This document shows positions 8,033-20,771 of a stretch of 40,170 nucleotides of DNA, in pieces. Numbering within the stretch: the stretch's first letter is position 1; each line of letters begins with the position of its first letter. The notes beneath the pieces were generated by a model, which saw nothing but the letters and a program-made list of their open reading frames with translations, searched no databases and had not been told where the DNA came from. A program made the translations under genes and the position numbers. Source of the DNA: Globomyces pollinis-pini (Eukaryota > Chytridiomycota > Chytridiomycetes > Rhizophydiales > Globomycetaceae); assembly GCA_025399215.1 (NCBI GenBank), contig MU621246.1:1-40170 (forward strand), in the 5' to 3' direction.

Positions 8033-10997
8033 ATGGAAGAATCAGAGAAAACGTGTGCTCGTTGCTGTCGTACAGTGTAAGGGTAATAATTAAATAAGCG
8101 TTCTAAACAGATCTAAGTTATGTGACGGAGGAGATTTCAATGGATTCGGTGACATACCATAAAACGGTACTCTTTTTTCTATTTAATCTATAGTGTTTTA
8201 AATGTACTTCCTGTAAACGAATATTGAATCCAAACAATTGTTTTACTTTTAAAGGAAAGGTGTTTTGTAATGTTCATAAACCTACACAAGAGGATATGGA
8301 TAGTACTAATGGTGCCAATAATACGAAAATATTCTCAAAATTGAGAGCTTCATTATCATTATCACGTAAAAGTTCTCCACCTGTCATTACCACTACCGGA
8401 TCTACAAATGATGTTCATTCACCTCCTCAAATATCACATGAAAAACAGAAATCTTTCTCAAGTGGTAATTTAAAATTGAATAGTAGAGGTGATCGAGTTT
8501 CCAAATTAGGTATAACATCATAATCTTATGTTACAGAAACGATCAGTCAGTCAGTTTTGAAAGGATTGGAAGAGGATATGGGTAAAAATGGAGATGTCAC
8601 CACTTCACCTAGTCAATTGGATGAATCTGAACATAATGGTTCCATGTCACCAACTACAGACTCAACTCCAAGAATGAAAAATATTAAAGAACGTATGTCT
8701 TTACTACCTATTTCCAAACATGAACAAATCATTCGTAAAAAACCAAATCAAAAATCATTACAAGAATTGGATATTCATCCCAATAATGTTAATGGTTCCA
8801 ACGATGATGTGAAAAGTCCAGATAAAATTGTTTCAGAACCAGTACCGATTGAAACAAAGGTCAATGAGAAAAAAACAGGATTACCAAGATTAGATATTAG
8901 TAGTTGTACCAGTAACAAATATGAATCAATTAAACTTTTTAGCATCGCCTAGTTTGGAATCCTCCAAAACCCCAGTTGTGAATACTCCCAATAGTGATAT
9001 TCTCGTCAGTGCTATCATTGATGATCGTAAATCTGAAACCATTCAACATTACTATAACCAAACTAAACTCAATTCCATCAAAATCATTCAATCTTGTGAT
9101 CGGTTAAAATCAATCTCACAGGATTCTCGTATACCTTTACATCAAGAATTTGTAGCAGGGTTCCGAAATGTCCGTGATTATCTTCGTAAAGTGATGGATT
9201 GCAGTGGTAATCTATCGGTGGTGGTGGACTTGAAACGTGATGGTGTTGATTTGTTGAAATATGAGATTTTAATGACAACAGAGTTTTTACTTGGTAATGG
9301 TCAAAGTACAAATGCAGAAGATTTTAGACGGTTAATTGAACGTTTAAATACAGATTTGGATACACTCATGAAAAAGTATCAACCGACTAATAAGGTAAGT
9401 TTGAATTGTTAATTGGTAGATGATGATTAAAAATGTTGCAGGGTTTAAGGAAGAATCTTACTTTGATGGTCCATTCACAATGGGTCAAGATTTATTGTAC
9501 CATGATTGCACATTGGAGCATGTCACTGATTGTACCTACTATCGAAGATACTTTTTCAAACAAGGTTTGTGTCAATATAAACTCATCATCAGAGCATGTT
9601 ACGTTTATTGGAGTACTAGATAAATGGGGACCCGTTATTATATCAATGAAAAGAGATGATGCAACTGAAGAAGGACTTTACCATTGCATTTTTCGTGCTA
9701 GAGATGTAATTTATAACATTATTGATATTAGCATCCGGAAAAACGTGAACAATTGCGATCGAATAGTATAAAGAAATCGTTTTTGAGTCGTAAAACTTCA
9801 ACAAAACAAGTCATTCAATTATTGGATAGAGATATTAACTTGTCGAAATTGAAACAAGCTGAACAGAATGATGCTTTAGAAGCCAAGATATTAAAATTAG
9901 ATGAATTAAGTGTAAAGTGTCTATTACTTGACCATCTAGTATAGAAAAAAATTCAAATTTGGAATCATCTTGTGTAAGCCAGGCCAAACCACCGACAATG
10001 AATATTTGAGCAATGGTATCCGTATGAGCTATACTAAATATTTATAGAAACCGGTAGTGAAGAATATGAAACGTTTTTATCATACCTGGGGACTAAAGTC
10101 GAACTTAAAGGGTATCATGGATTCACAGGTGGTTTAGATCCACATAACGGCCGAACAGGGACACATATGATTACAAACAATTGGAAAGAGAATGATGTTA
10201 TTTTTCATTGCGCTACCCTGCTACCGTTCAGTAAAGAAGATGTACAACAAATCGAACGTAAACGTCATATAGGAAACGGTAACATAGTGAATCGACTCAT
10301 TTACCAGATATTATCGTCATTGTATATTTAGATGGTGAAATTCAATTTGATCCCAAGAGCTTCAAGACACAGTTCACTCATGTGTTTATAGTGGTCAAGA
10401 AAGAGATTGTACAAGTTAAAGGTGTTAATGTGGTTGGATATAGAATTGCAGTAACTTCGAACGTAGATGTGCCTAAATTTGGGCCTCCATTACCTAACCC
10501 ACCAGTCTTTCATTCCAAAGATTCGTTATACAATTTTATCATGTCTAAATGTAAATTCCTTGATTTGTTAATCTATAGTAATTAATGGTGAAAATGCAGC
10601 TTTTAAAGCTCCAAAGTTCTCAAAGCCGAATGAACGGGCTCATCATGCCTTTTTTGATGAAATAGTGGAAGAAAATAGTTCAACATCGAGAAAATTGTCT
10701 CAAAAAGATCGGAAAAGTTTGGCTAGGTCTATGATTCTTAGCCCCACCGAAGGTTTTAATAGCCCTAAAACATCTCGCGTCCCCAAACTTAATGGCAGAA
10801 ATCCCAGAATATCAGTTCATACCAGTCTAGAGAAATTGCCCAGTTGTAGTAATGCTGTGATGTCACCATTACCTGGGTTTGAAGCTTTCAAGGGGAAAAG
10901 ATCCAAGGATTCTGTAAACTCACTGACACATGATGAGCAAGTAATGGGGACGATGCAGGAATGTAGTCCGTTGAGTAAACCTGGTGTACAACAGTGA
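8033..10997 (+). CDS. LIM-domain Rap GTPase-activating protein (LIM-RapGAP fusion)
   Basis: An 880-residue protein in 12 exons; introns at 8077-8117, 8167-8193, 8510-8536, 8912-8942, 9395-9419, 9565-9592, 9706-9731, 9912-9939, 10016-10047, 10279-10307 and 10551-10578. The N-terminal LIM domain has all eight zinc ligands: C8, C11, H29, C32, C35, C38, C56, H59. A Ser/Pro-rich linker and a helical region (about 290-410) lead into a Rap-GAP domain from about 430. Its motifs are YYRRYFFKQEHV, FKFGIILCKPGQT, GFTGGLDPHNGRTG, IFHCATLLPF, RKRHIGND (N660 is the predicted catalytic Asn thumb) and FGPPLPNPPVF. The Ser-rich tail resembles a phosphorylation target. It should stimulate GTP hydrolysis by a Rap/Rsr1-type GTPase, probably at the cortex or cytoskeleton. 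Confidence 0.87.
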
Positions 10998-11136
10998 TTT
11001 GAATTAATAAATTAGAGTTTTGATAATGATTCTTTATTATTATTTTTCCTACAAATAGAGAAAGAATTGACCTAAAATCAATGTCATTCATTGTTCCAAC
11101 GCGTTTTTCAATATTAACTTTTTTCACGTTACTGAG

Positions 11137-12459
11137 ATGACAGACACTGCAACCAATGTACCAGACGCAGTCTTACCAGTTCCAAAGAAACTAACTATTT
11201 ATGATATCGGTAATAAACCATCATTACCACGAAAGCCTGGAGATGCTAGTGCATTACTAATTGCTACCATTCCACAATTAGCCAATCCCATCACATCTCA
11301 ATTATCATATGGAAGAAAAGCAGTTCCGAATCTCATTAATGATTTAAAATCAACGAAATTATTACAACAACAACGTGCATTAGTATGCTTGACAGAATTA
11401 TTTCATTCGACTCAAAATATATCACAAGCGATATCGGAAAACATTATTGAATATTTGATTGGGTTTTTACCATCAGATAATATTACATGTAGACAAAAAG
11501 CTACGGAAGCATTGATGATTTTGTCTACTCATTCAATTGGTCGAAATGCAATTTTATCTGAACGTTCCAATATTATTAAAATGGCTAAAATAGTAACTCA
11601 AAAATATTAAATTCTGTGTAGTTTAATGATCATGATGATTTGGTACGTAAACATATTCATGAAACATTCTCAATGATTACTACAGAACCTCAAGGTACGT
11701 TAATCAAATATTTGACTCTAGGGGTTATTTTGGTTTTAGAAGGACGTTTTTTTGAAGTATTGATTTCAAAAGTTACAAATGAAAGATTAGATGTTCAGGT
11801 TCATATCTTGAACACTGTTTATAATTGTTTAAGATTGGGTCCAGAAACTTTTATGCCAGAAACAGCTATTGAATCAAAAACTTTGGAAGTCATTACACGA
11901 GTTGCAGAACATAGTGCTATTGTGGAAGTTCAAGTTGCGGCTTGTCAATGTATTATGATGCTATGGTATGATTTAAATTACTTATTAGTAGTTTCTACCA
12001 CGAATGCAAACGTTTAGCTTGTAGTTTGAACACTATTACAGTAATTGCTGATTTATTGTCTCATGTAAATGCATCGATTCGAGCAGCGGCTTCAGGTGCA
12101 TTAATGAGGTATCATAAAATCATTTGACTCATCTTCAGCATTAGTATTGACTGTGATGCCAAAAGAATTCTTGTCCGTGAACATGTGGTAAAGGTACTAA
12201 GTAAATTATTGGACGATGATAATGAATTGGTTCAATTAAACTCTATAAAGGTATTGCAAACCTAAACTTCTAACTATAGGCAATAACCAACTGCGCGGAG
12301 GAATATCGAGGTCGATTTCAATTACATCAATCGTTGGATAAGGTATAAAACTGTTTTTAATTTTATGGCTAGTTACAATATTTAGTCAAGAACTCAAAGA
12401 ATCAGCACGTTGCTTTAGCTGCCAAACAAGCGATAGATGTTATTACATGGAGACCTTAG
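11137..12459 (+). CDS. RSPH14: Radial spoke head protein 14 ortholog (RTDR1, armadillo repeats)
   Basis: A 383-residue protein from seven exons (11137-11592, 11622-11694, 11722-11965, 11992-12108, 12139-12250, 12280-12342, 12373-12459). It is armadillo/HEAT-like throughout. The stretch SQLSYGRKAVPNLINDL, then QQQRALVCLTELFH and RQKATEALMILSTHSIGRNA, matches the N-terminal half of RSPH14/RTDR1 at the same spacing, and the C-terminus carries an ITNCAEEYRGR repeat. In ciliated eukaryotes it belongs to the radial spokes of motile axonemes, so the organism probably makes flagellated cells. The third intron has tandem acceptors (TTAGTAG); the second of them keeps the frame. The stop is only 39 nt from that of convergent VPS53. 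Confidence 0.82.
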
Positions 12460-12498
12460 AAAATATATAAGCTGTGAATTTTGTTTAAATTATTATAT

Positions 12499-15099
12499 TT
12501 ACTTGTTGAAAAAATTCCTAAATTCGAATTTGCCACTTGGTTGAACAGGTTCAACTTTCGACAAAGAGCCCGGGGGAGCTTTTTGATTGAGTAAATCAAT
12601 TGCTGTTGTAATCTCAGCCTTCTTCAATCCTTTTAACTCCAATATTTTTTGGAAAGATGTAACTGACTTCTCTGAAAAGAGAAGCAAGTATGTTTCAACC
12701 ATCGCGTCTGGTGGATCATGAGGCCTTAAAACTACTTTCAATAACTGATCTATTTTAGAAACACATCGTGCCAAAATTTTCATAAATGATGGCGGAGGTT
12801 GAGTTTTTTCTTCCACTCCAAGCATTGTCATTGCAACTAAAATATTGTTCAATGAGTGGGTATCTAATAGCATTTGTTCGGCCCCCACTTCAGACATAGG
12901 CTTACATCGATTATAGATATTGTTCAAGAATTTTGTCAAAAAGGACCTAACAAATGAATACCATTGACTATTACTCTACAAATTTGTCGCAAAAGGTCCT
13001 GAAAAACTTTTGACTAGCAATTTGCTTTCTTACAAGGGGAATATTTGTTTGCAAAATACCAGCGATCATCGTAATATGTTCAGATTGATCGCCAACAGTT
13101 GCTAAACTTGACCATGATTTTTTACTCATGAGATTGAAGGCTGGCTCAAGAGTATTTTCAATGCCTTTCACCAAACTTTGAATAGCCGTTGCGGTTGTGC
13201 TACGGATTATGTTAGACCAGTATATCTTACGTTAAAAATCCTTCCATTTCTGCACTGAAAGACACCAATGTCTTCATTTTCTCATCAATAGTTTCTCCAA
13301 GTTTGTTTTCAAGCTTTTGTATCAGAGAATATTGATTACCTGTTCACTGGTTCCATTACAATAATCACTTGTGTTGATAATGCCACAAACCAAAGTTATA
13401 TCTTCGGGAGACAGTGGCCGTCTCTCGTCCCTATAAAATAAATACATTGACAAAAATACTTGAACAGTTTGCCCAGCAACACATCTTTATAAATGTCTAA
13501 CCATTTTTGATACATTTTGCATAAATCCAGAAAAGGCTTTCCAGTTGACAATTTTGCACAGTTCGCAAACGTCTGTCTATAGAATAAAAACAATTCTACA
13601 CTTGAAGAAAAGATTCCGTCCTCAATTTCCCCGAGAGATTTGTTATATCCTTCAAACTTTGATTTTAATACCTGATCCTCCATATCCACGTAATGCCACA
13701 GAAATGGATCAAAGCAACTGGTGATGACTCGATAGAAACTAGAATTTACATCCACAGCTTTCGAAGGAGAAGTAGCTTCTGCAGTAGGGTTGATGTTAAA
13801 TCGAAACATGACTTTTGATTCAAAATCTAACGTGGTTTGTATTGCTTGTAACATTGATTTGGTATCGAAACTATTTTCCATTTCAGATTTAGTCATCACC
13901 TCTGATAAATCATGATTAGTTTCTCTACAAAACTGTAGAGTAAATCTTTGACCCATCTCCCAAGACTCTGGAAACAAATTTGCATGCTGCTCATCGTAAT
14001 TCTTTAGCAATCTCTTCAGCCAGGAGTATCGGCGAGAGACATCTTGCAACCCGGCAACCTACATTATCACTCAATTTCCCAATACCTCTGGATTTTTTCG
14101 GAAGATATTGTAATAATCAGCAAGTTGTAGGTCGCAATACCACTTAATTAATTGCTCCCTAGGAATGTTAAACAGAATCAGATACTTCCAATTTGAGTCC
14201 AGCAGTTCCAAAACAATGCATGAGCTATGAAGTAGCTCTACCTGTTTTGAATAAGTACCACCATGAAATGCGCTTTCAAATTCACTAAAAATTGATTTCT
14301 TCACTTCGTTTTGAAAACCATTAAATCTATCGCAAAGGGAAACAATTTGTTGTACATTAGGGTATTCCTTTAGTGGGGCAATTGAAGGAACAAGGTACTA
14401 TAAGGCGTTAATGATCCACTCAAAATACTCTTAACACGTCTGCCATTTGCTCATACTGTTTTCTATTTGCTAAACCTTTCACGTACTCAATTCCATGAAC
14501 TTTGAAAAATAAAACCTTGATTTAATCTACCTGTAACATGAATCCGGTTTAATAATCCAATTGTCATCGAAAGATTTGTTTTAGTTTGATCCAGTGATTT
14601 AATGTCAGTTGTAATCTCTAACACAGTTGATTCACAATCTGAAGCTTTTGACTTTATGTCTGCTATTTTAGCGACAAGGTTCTAAATTTAAGTGGAAAAT
14701 ATATACTTTCATATCTGTCTGAATTTGGGTTACCAACTGCTGATTGATTGTGGTTTGTTTTTCTTGAACAAGCGATTTTAATTGAGAGTCTAGTAAAAAT
14801 ATCTGGTTCTTTAACTTTAAAAGGATAGAATCGACTTTTGAAATTGATTCTTCATCAGGAAATATTTCGTTGACGTATTTGATGACATTAAAAGTAGTCA
14901 GATCTTGTTCTTGATTTAGTACTTTTCTTATCTTCATATCTATATCACTGGAAATTTCGATTATTTCATGACTGGCCTCTTCAAATCTGGTCGTTGGCGA
15001 AGGCAACTTTGGTAAATTAGAGCTTTGCAATGATGCTGATAAAACATCATAATCATTATCTTTAGAATTGGTGATGACTTTGGCCAACTTTTGAGCCAT
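12499..15099 (-). CDS. VPS53: VPS53, subunit of the GARP/EARP tethering complex
   Basis: A 790-residue protein in nine exons; introns at 14682-14706, 14500-14530, 14398-14428, 14059-14085, 13431-13459, 13314-13339, 13200-13230 and 12947-12974. The N-terminal NVIKYVNEIFPDEESI with coiled coil matches the Vps53 N domain. VSRRYSWLKRLLKNYDEQHANLFPESW, RDERRPLSPEDITLVCGIINTSDYC and the C-terminal EVGAEQMLLDTHSLNNIL...FQKILELKGLKK are family hallmarks. GARP tethers endosome-derived vesicles at the trans-Golgi together with Vps51, 52 and 54. Length is in the usual range. The gene is the first of a run of seven minus-strand genes. Confidence 0.93.
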
Positions 15100-15202
15100 T
15101 ATTGACAAGGTGAAAATTTCGTGCTGTATTGTTACCAACCCAACTGAAGACAGACATGAATTTAAGCTTACGCGCAAAGTGAAAGTTATAAAGATCATTT
15201 TT

Positions 15203-18200
15203 TTATTTAGATGTATCATCTTCACAGAGTGTAAGGAAAACGTCCTCAAGATCCATCCTACCGATTGAGTAGAATAAAATAACTCCTTTATCCTTCAGAC
15301 TCTCTAATCTAGTGATAATTGTACCAAATGAAATCTTTGAATCTTTGAATTCAGTCAAAACTACACTCCCTAAAACGTTGTTCACTTTTATCTCTACTTC
15401 CTCATTATTGAAAATTTCCTGTCTGCAAAAGGCAACAAAATTATCGACAGGTTTTGAAAAGTGGATAGATGCTCGATAACCCTTAGTAGACGTTGTCCAA
15501 GCTAGTTCTGTATCAAATCCCTTCAAATTGCCTGATGCCATAATTGCAATCCGATCACATACTGATGTTTCATTTACGTAATGAGTTGTCATAATAGTTG
15601 TACGATCTTTGTTTAATAATGTAACAGTATTCCACAACTTTTGTCTCGCTAGCGGATCTAAGCCAGTAGATGACTCATCTAGAACAATCAAAGATCTTGG
15701 AAGCATAGTTGCTATGACAGTAGACACTTTTCTCTTTGTTCCTCCTGAGAGATTACCACAGTTAACATTTTTAAATTTAGATATGCCGTATGCTAAGAGT
15801 AATAAATCAATAAAACCCTCGGCAACATCATCCTTCAGGCCATTCATGGAACAAAAAAACCTCAGATGTGCTCCAACAGTCATGTTGCTGATTAAAAGGT
15901 CGTCAAACTGAGGGCAGTAACCAATTCTTGGAATAACGTTTAAAATTTGAGCTGTAACATGAAAAGAATCGACGTGAATTGCTCCACTACTTGGACGACA
16001 TTGGCCCGTCAACATCGAAAGAGTCTAACTGTAAGCTAATAGTAAATACCGTAGTTTTACCACACCCGTTGGGTCCAAGAAGAGCTACAAACTCATTTTT
16101 ATTTATTTCCAAGTTTAAGTTTGACACTGCCACCTTGTGAGTTCTTAGAATCTTCCAACCAAACCGTTTCACTACATTTGAAATAGAAATAAATGAGCCA
16201 GATACGTTATCTACACGTTTAATCAGCAAGTGATTCATTTCGCATATTGCAAATAACAAGAAGAATAAACAAAGATAGATAAGAGCAGATTCCAAGAGCA
16301 TGCTATTTTCACTTAATTTAGTGATCCTGCCTAATTCTAGTAAAACAGCTGATATAGGAGACCAAGGTGAAAACCAAATCATAATGAGTGAAACCGTTTT
16401 ATACTCTTTTTCTGTCCATTTCGAAAGTGGTCCTACAATGACAACAAGTATTAATACAAGTATCCCTATAAATCTGACCACAAAGATGGACAACTTCAGC
16501 ATTGGCTTTGTTAGTATTGATCCCAAAAGTGCACTAAAAAATATTGTTTGAAGCAAATACACAAAAATGTAATTTGGTGGGATTGGATATGAAGTGGGCA
16601 CTGCAGCGGTTGCAATAGCAATAATGGGTATGACAAGTAAAAAATTTCGAGATAGCGTGACAATCCAATAACTGATCAGTGGAACACCACTAGTCAAAAG
16701 TAAATACTTGATTTTTTGTTTTGACTCAAATACCAAATCAGAAAGACTTTGGAGAATATCGGAATAAATTTGCAGAACGATGATACCAATAAAGATGGTG
16801 TCTACTGGCCTTTGATAGTTTGGTAGATTCACGTTTAAATATTCGAGTGATGATTGTAATTTATCAGATTTAACCAATGCTTGAGCAGCAAGAAAAACAC
16901 CACCGGGCATACTCTGATGGGTAGATATTAAATATCTATCTTCCGATACAGTTATATTGCCCAGATTTAGACGTGATCCTGTCGTTCCAAATGGTACAAA
17001 CCGACTGTTTGACAACAACTCTACAATGTCTGTTTCCATAACTGCATCATTTGGCACTAATTTTTCCAAAATCGCACTATTCATATTGATAGTTTCTGTT
17101 GTTACAGCTGGCGGTGAAAATGGGTGAAAGAGAATCCATAGTATTGTTACCGCTACAATTGCAATAAATAGATTTAGGTAAATTTCCAGTACATTCGCAA
17201 GTGTTTTTTTCAATTCAAATTTGAAGTAGAATTTAGTTTTCATAAACAAAGAAATTTTTGAAAAATTGCTGAGGTAATTCAATAGACGTTCCTGATCTGC
17301 GTTGCTCAGATTCAGTTCTTTTTCATCAACCAATTCCTGACTTGAAAAAATTGCTTCAAGTCCATTCTCTTTTACAGAAAATGATTTATACGTATCTTTG
17401 ATAGAATCGGTTTCAAATTTCTGAATTAACTTCAGATCTGATAATTTAAATTGAGAAAATTCTTTGGTGGACTTGAGTAATTTTGCCGCATTGCCTTGCA
17501 CTCTGAACCATTCCAGGAAAATATTATTGTCCACTTCACCATTTTTAATAACAGTTAATGTATATCCGGTATTATACTGTGATTTTAGATATTCTGAGCT
17601 TCCTATGCAGATGAGTTGTCCTTGGCTCAATACTGCCTTACGACCTGCAACAATATCAGCCTAACTATTAAGAAAAATGAAAGTTACTTCATCCATAAAA
17701 TGTGTGCATAAAAGAATTGCACGCCCTTCTTTTTTTGATTGTATAAACTTCCAAAATATTCTCCTGTTTTCGGGATCAACACCAGAAGACACTTCGTCAA
17801 GTACTACTAACTCAGGATCATGAATAAAAGCTAAAGCTAGGCTGAGTTTCCGTTTTTGGCCTCCAGATAACTTTGAAGTAGGAGTGTCTAAAGACTTTCC
17901 AAAATCCAATTCAGTGTCCAGTTCTTTAATGGTCTTGTGGATCTGTGCAGCTTCAACCCCTTTCATTAGTCCGAAATAGTATAGATGATCTCTAGCAGTC
18001 AAGTTGTCATATAATATATCATCTTGTGCACAAATTCCAGTATTTGCTGCAATCTGATAACCTAGTTGATCAAAATAGGGTAAAATACGATTAGATTTCG
18101 CCTCCAATCCAAAAACTTTGATACTACCAGCAGTTGGACTAATAACCCCAACAAGCGCATTAATCAATGTTGACTTCCCAGCACCGTTAAATCCCAAAAG

Positions 18201-19650
18201 TCCAAAAACTTCCCCTTTAGCAAACTCGAAGCTGACGTTTGTCAATGAATTTGTAGCGCATCCAGTGTATCGTTTACTAAGTGACTCGATTTGGACTTTC
18301 TTCGATGCATCCAATTCAAACACCTCTGATGTTTCAATTTTTCGTTGAATTTCTATTTCATCATTGACCTTTGCAACATTTTTCTTTATAAATTGAGTAA
18401 ATAGGTAATAAATGGGTCTAGTTTCGTCTTTGCTGACTTGTAACCAGTCTAGGTATACACAACAACTGAAGATCAAGACGATCCAAAGAACCGCAAGGAA
18501 AACCAACATATTAACTTAGTTTAGAAAGTGAATCCGTATTACCTGATGGTGCTGTTATTGGAATAGATTCATTAGAAAATCCGTTGTTTGAACTGAACCC
18601 TGATGCATAAACATACATGGACAATGCGGTTCTTGGGTTAATGCATAGAAGTCCAATCACGGCTCTTGGAAGTCTCGATACATCCTGCTTCATTGCATCA
18701 ATAATTGAACCTCCTGCAACGTAGATCAAACCCACTACATAAGCATTTTTATCATTATCAAAGATAAAAGACAGTAGCCAAAAGAAGCCTAGATATCCTA
18801 AACTAGATAGAGTGATAAAAATAATAAGTGGCCCAATGGCAGAAGAAACGGTCCAAGCGTCAATTGTAAGAGCTATCGCCAGAATATCAAATAGAATACC
18901 AGTAAGAAAAGGAACTGACAAAGTACCAACGTAATAAGAGCTTCTCCAAACTCCTGTTTGGAACAAACCAAACTTTATTCCTTTCTTTCGTTCTTCAATC
19001 ATCATTCCAACCATCATCATTCCAAGAACATAGAAAAACCAATCATTAAAATAATTGAAATATTTTCCAATGTTAAAGTATACATCGTAATAGGATATCA
19101 TAGTGTATTGTTGAGTCGCGTTTCCAATCAAAAGACTATCAATCAACAGCTTATAGTATGCAATCACGTTTGCATCCATAAATCCAAGATAGCAAGGAAC
19201 TTTTGGTGTGACGCATAACCATAAGTTGGTTAATGATTGTTGTCCAATAATGGTTAAATTGTAAGAGTAGGTTGAAGTGGACACATCCAACTTTGAAAAT
19301 GAGAGTAGAAACCCATTGTAATCAGAATTATTCAGATAATCAGATCGAAATGTGTAGTTTACCATAGATGAGATTGACTGGAATTTTTCGTTTAATTCTG
19401 TTTGTTGAGTTGGGTTAAGATTGGACTTTTCAATGTAAATCTTAGAATAGGGATAGAATGGGTATCCATTAGAGTAAGATATGGTTTCGTAGTTTCCGAA
19501 TGACGACGTTTTCTTGATGATGAATGGAATGAATACAAATATTAAGATAATAATCAATCCATATTTCAGGGGATTTCGCAAATACCTTCTAAAGTTTAAC
19601 TTGAAGATAGCAGAAGTTTGATTGAAGCGATTAATCCTCCTGTAATTCAT
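15203..19650 (-). CDS. ABCA-subfamily full-length ABC transporter
   Basis: A 1455-residue protein from four exons (19650-18543, 18514-17688, 17660-16050, 16024-15203) with 25-28 nt introns. Layout is TMD1, NBD1, TMD2, NBD2. TMD1 has one membrane helix, a large extracytosolic loop and a helix cluster. NBD1 shows [24 protein letters not shown] and [16 protein letters not shown]2 shows GPNGCGKTT (an intron cuts inside this Walker A region), LSGGTKRKV and [13 protein letters not shown]. The C-terminal segment after NBD2 ([11 protein letters not shown]) is typical of ABCA. Such proteins move lipids across or out of membranes; the substrate here is unknown. It is smaller than animal ABCA proteins, like amoebal and early-fungal members. 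Confidence 0.92.
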
Positions 19651-19858
19651 CCAAACCGACTAAAATTCACCTACTTCGAAACGCGTAAAAGAACAAACCA
19701 GAGATTATACATCAGAGATCGAGGTAAATAAACAATTTGATTATGAAAATTGCAAAGATAATTACATGAAATCTATTTATTCTAATGCCTGTGAGAATAA
19801 TTTAGGTTAATGTTACGTAAACGATTGTCAATTATTGGTACTAAATACTATTTGTAAA

Positions 19859-20610
19859 TCACATTCGAATGGCCCATAACTCCAATCCAATAATGTCGAA
19901 ATCACCGTCAGGTGAAAGTGGTTCATTTTTAAAAGTCGCACAATTGATAGTGTGTCCTCTGCATAAATCTTCACTTATCCATATTCCAAAACCCTTATCC
20001 CTGTATGCAATTATTACCATCATTCACTTACCCACCGCCTAAGGCCAATCCATCACCTTCACTTAGAAGGTAATGCTCATTTTCACCAGAAGAAGGGTAT
20101 AATGATAAATGTTTGGTAGAGTCGTTGAATTTCCATAAAAAACTACAGGATGTTAATAGAGGACAGATTTACCATGATCCGTTCCCATAATAGCCTTTCC
20201 TTAGTTTCGGTGCTTCCGACATGTACGCACCAATAACATTTCCTTGTCCAACTTTAACAGCAAGTATGCATGGAGTATTGAGTTCTTCTTCACCTCGACC
20301 GATTAACTACATCATGGTTTAATTATTTAAAATGATATACAGTGCGCATGGATATTCCATGTTGGTCAATTGAATATAATAAATCCCAATCAATTGATTC
20401 CTTTTGTATAATGGGAAAAAATGAACGCAGCTATCGAAATATTTAGCATAGAATTTAAATAACCTCTTCTGCTATCTGCTTAGTGAGAACAGGAGACGTG
20501 TCAGAATTCAAACCAGCTAATCTGAGTTTGTTATGAGGAGTGTATAACGTCATATCGATTGGCTTTGATTTCCCAGCATCTTTTACTTTATTCTTGTCTT
20601 TTATCTTCAT
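19859..20610 (-). CDS. OXR1: TLDc-domain protein of the OXR1 family
   Basis: A 207-residue protein built from five exons (20610-20464, 20430-20341, 20306-20173, 20142-20032, 20000-19859) that are individually too short to stand out. The TLDc core reads LRSFFP...WDLLYSIDQHGISMRT, LAVKVGQGNVIGAYMSE, YYGNGSCFLWKF, SEGDGLALGGG, FGIWISEDLCRGHTINCATF and FDIIGLELWAI up to the stop. TLDc proteins protect against oxidative stress, and in yeast and animals they bind the V-ATPase and promote its disassembly. No LysM or other domain is attached; it is the minimal short form. Confidence 0.88.
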
Positions 20611-20771
20611 GATGTTATCAGTGTACAACTTTGTAAAAAATTATTAGGTACTCCACGATGACGTTGACAACCTGACCATTCCTTCCACATTCAATGGATT
20701 CCTAACGAGACCGACTGATCAATCTTATTAATTTTTAGAAAATCTTTATTTTTTGGAGACATATACTAGAA

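Noticed and set aside
9433..9771. Alternative 112-codon frame in the Rap-GAP region
   Set aside because: It is a frame mix: the first part is out of frame. The reading from 9420 with an intron at 9565-9592 gives the family motif YYRRYFFKQEHV.
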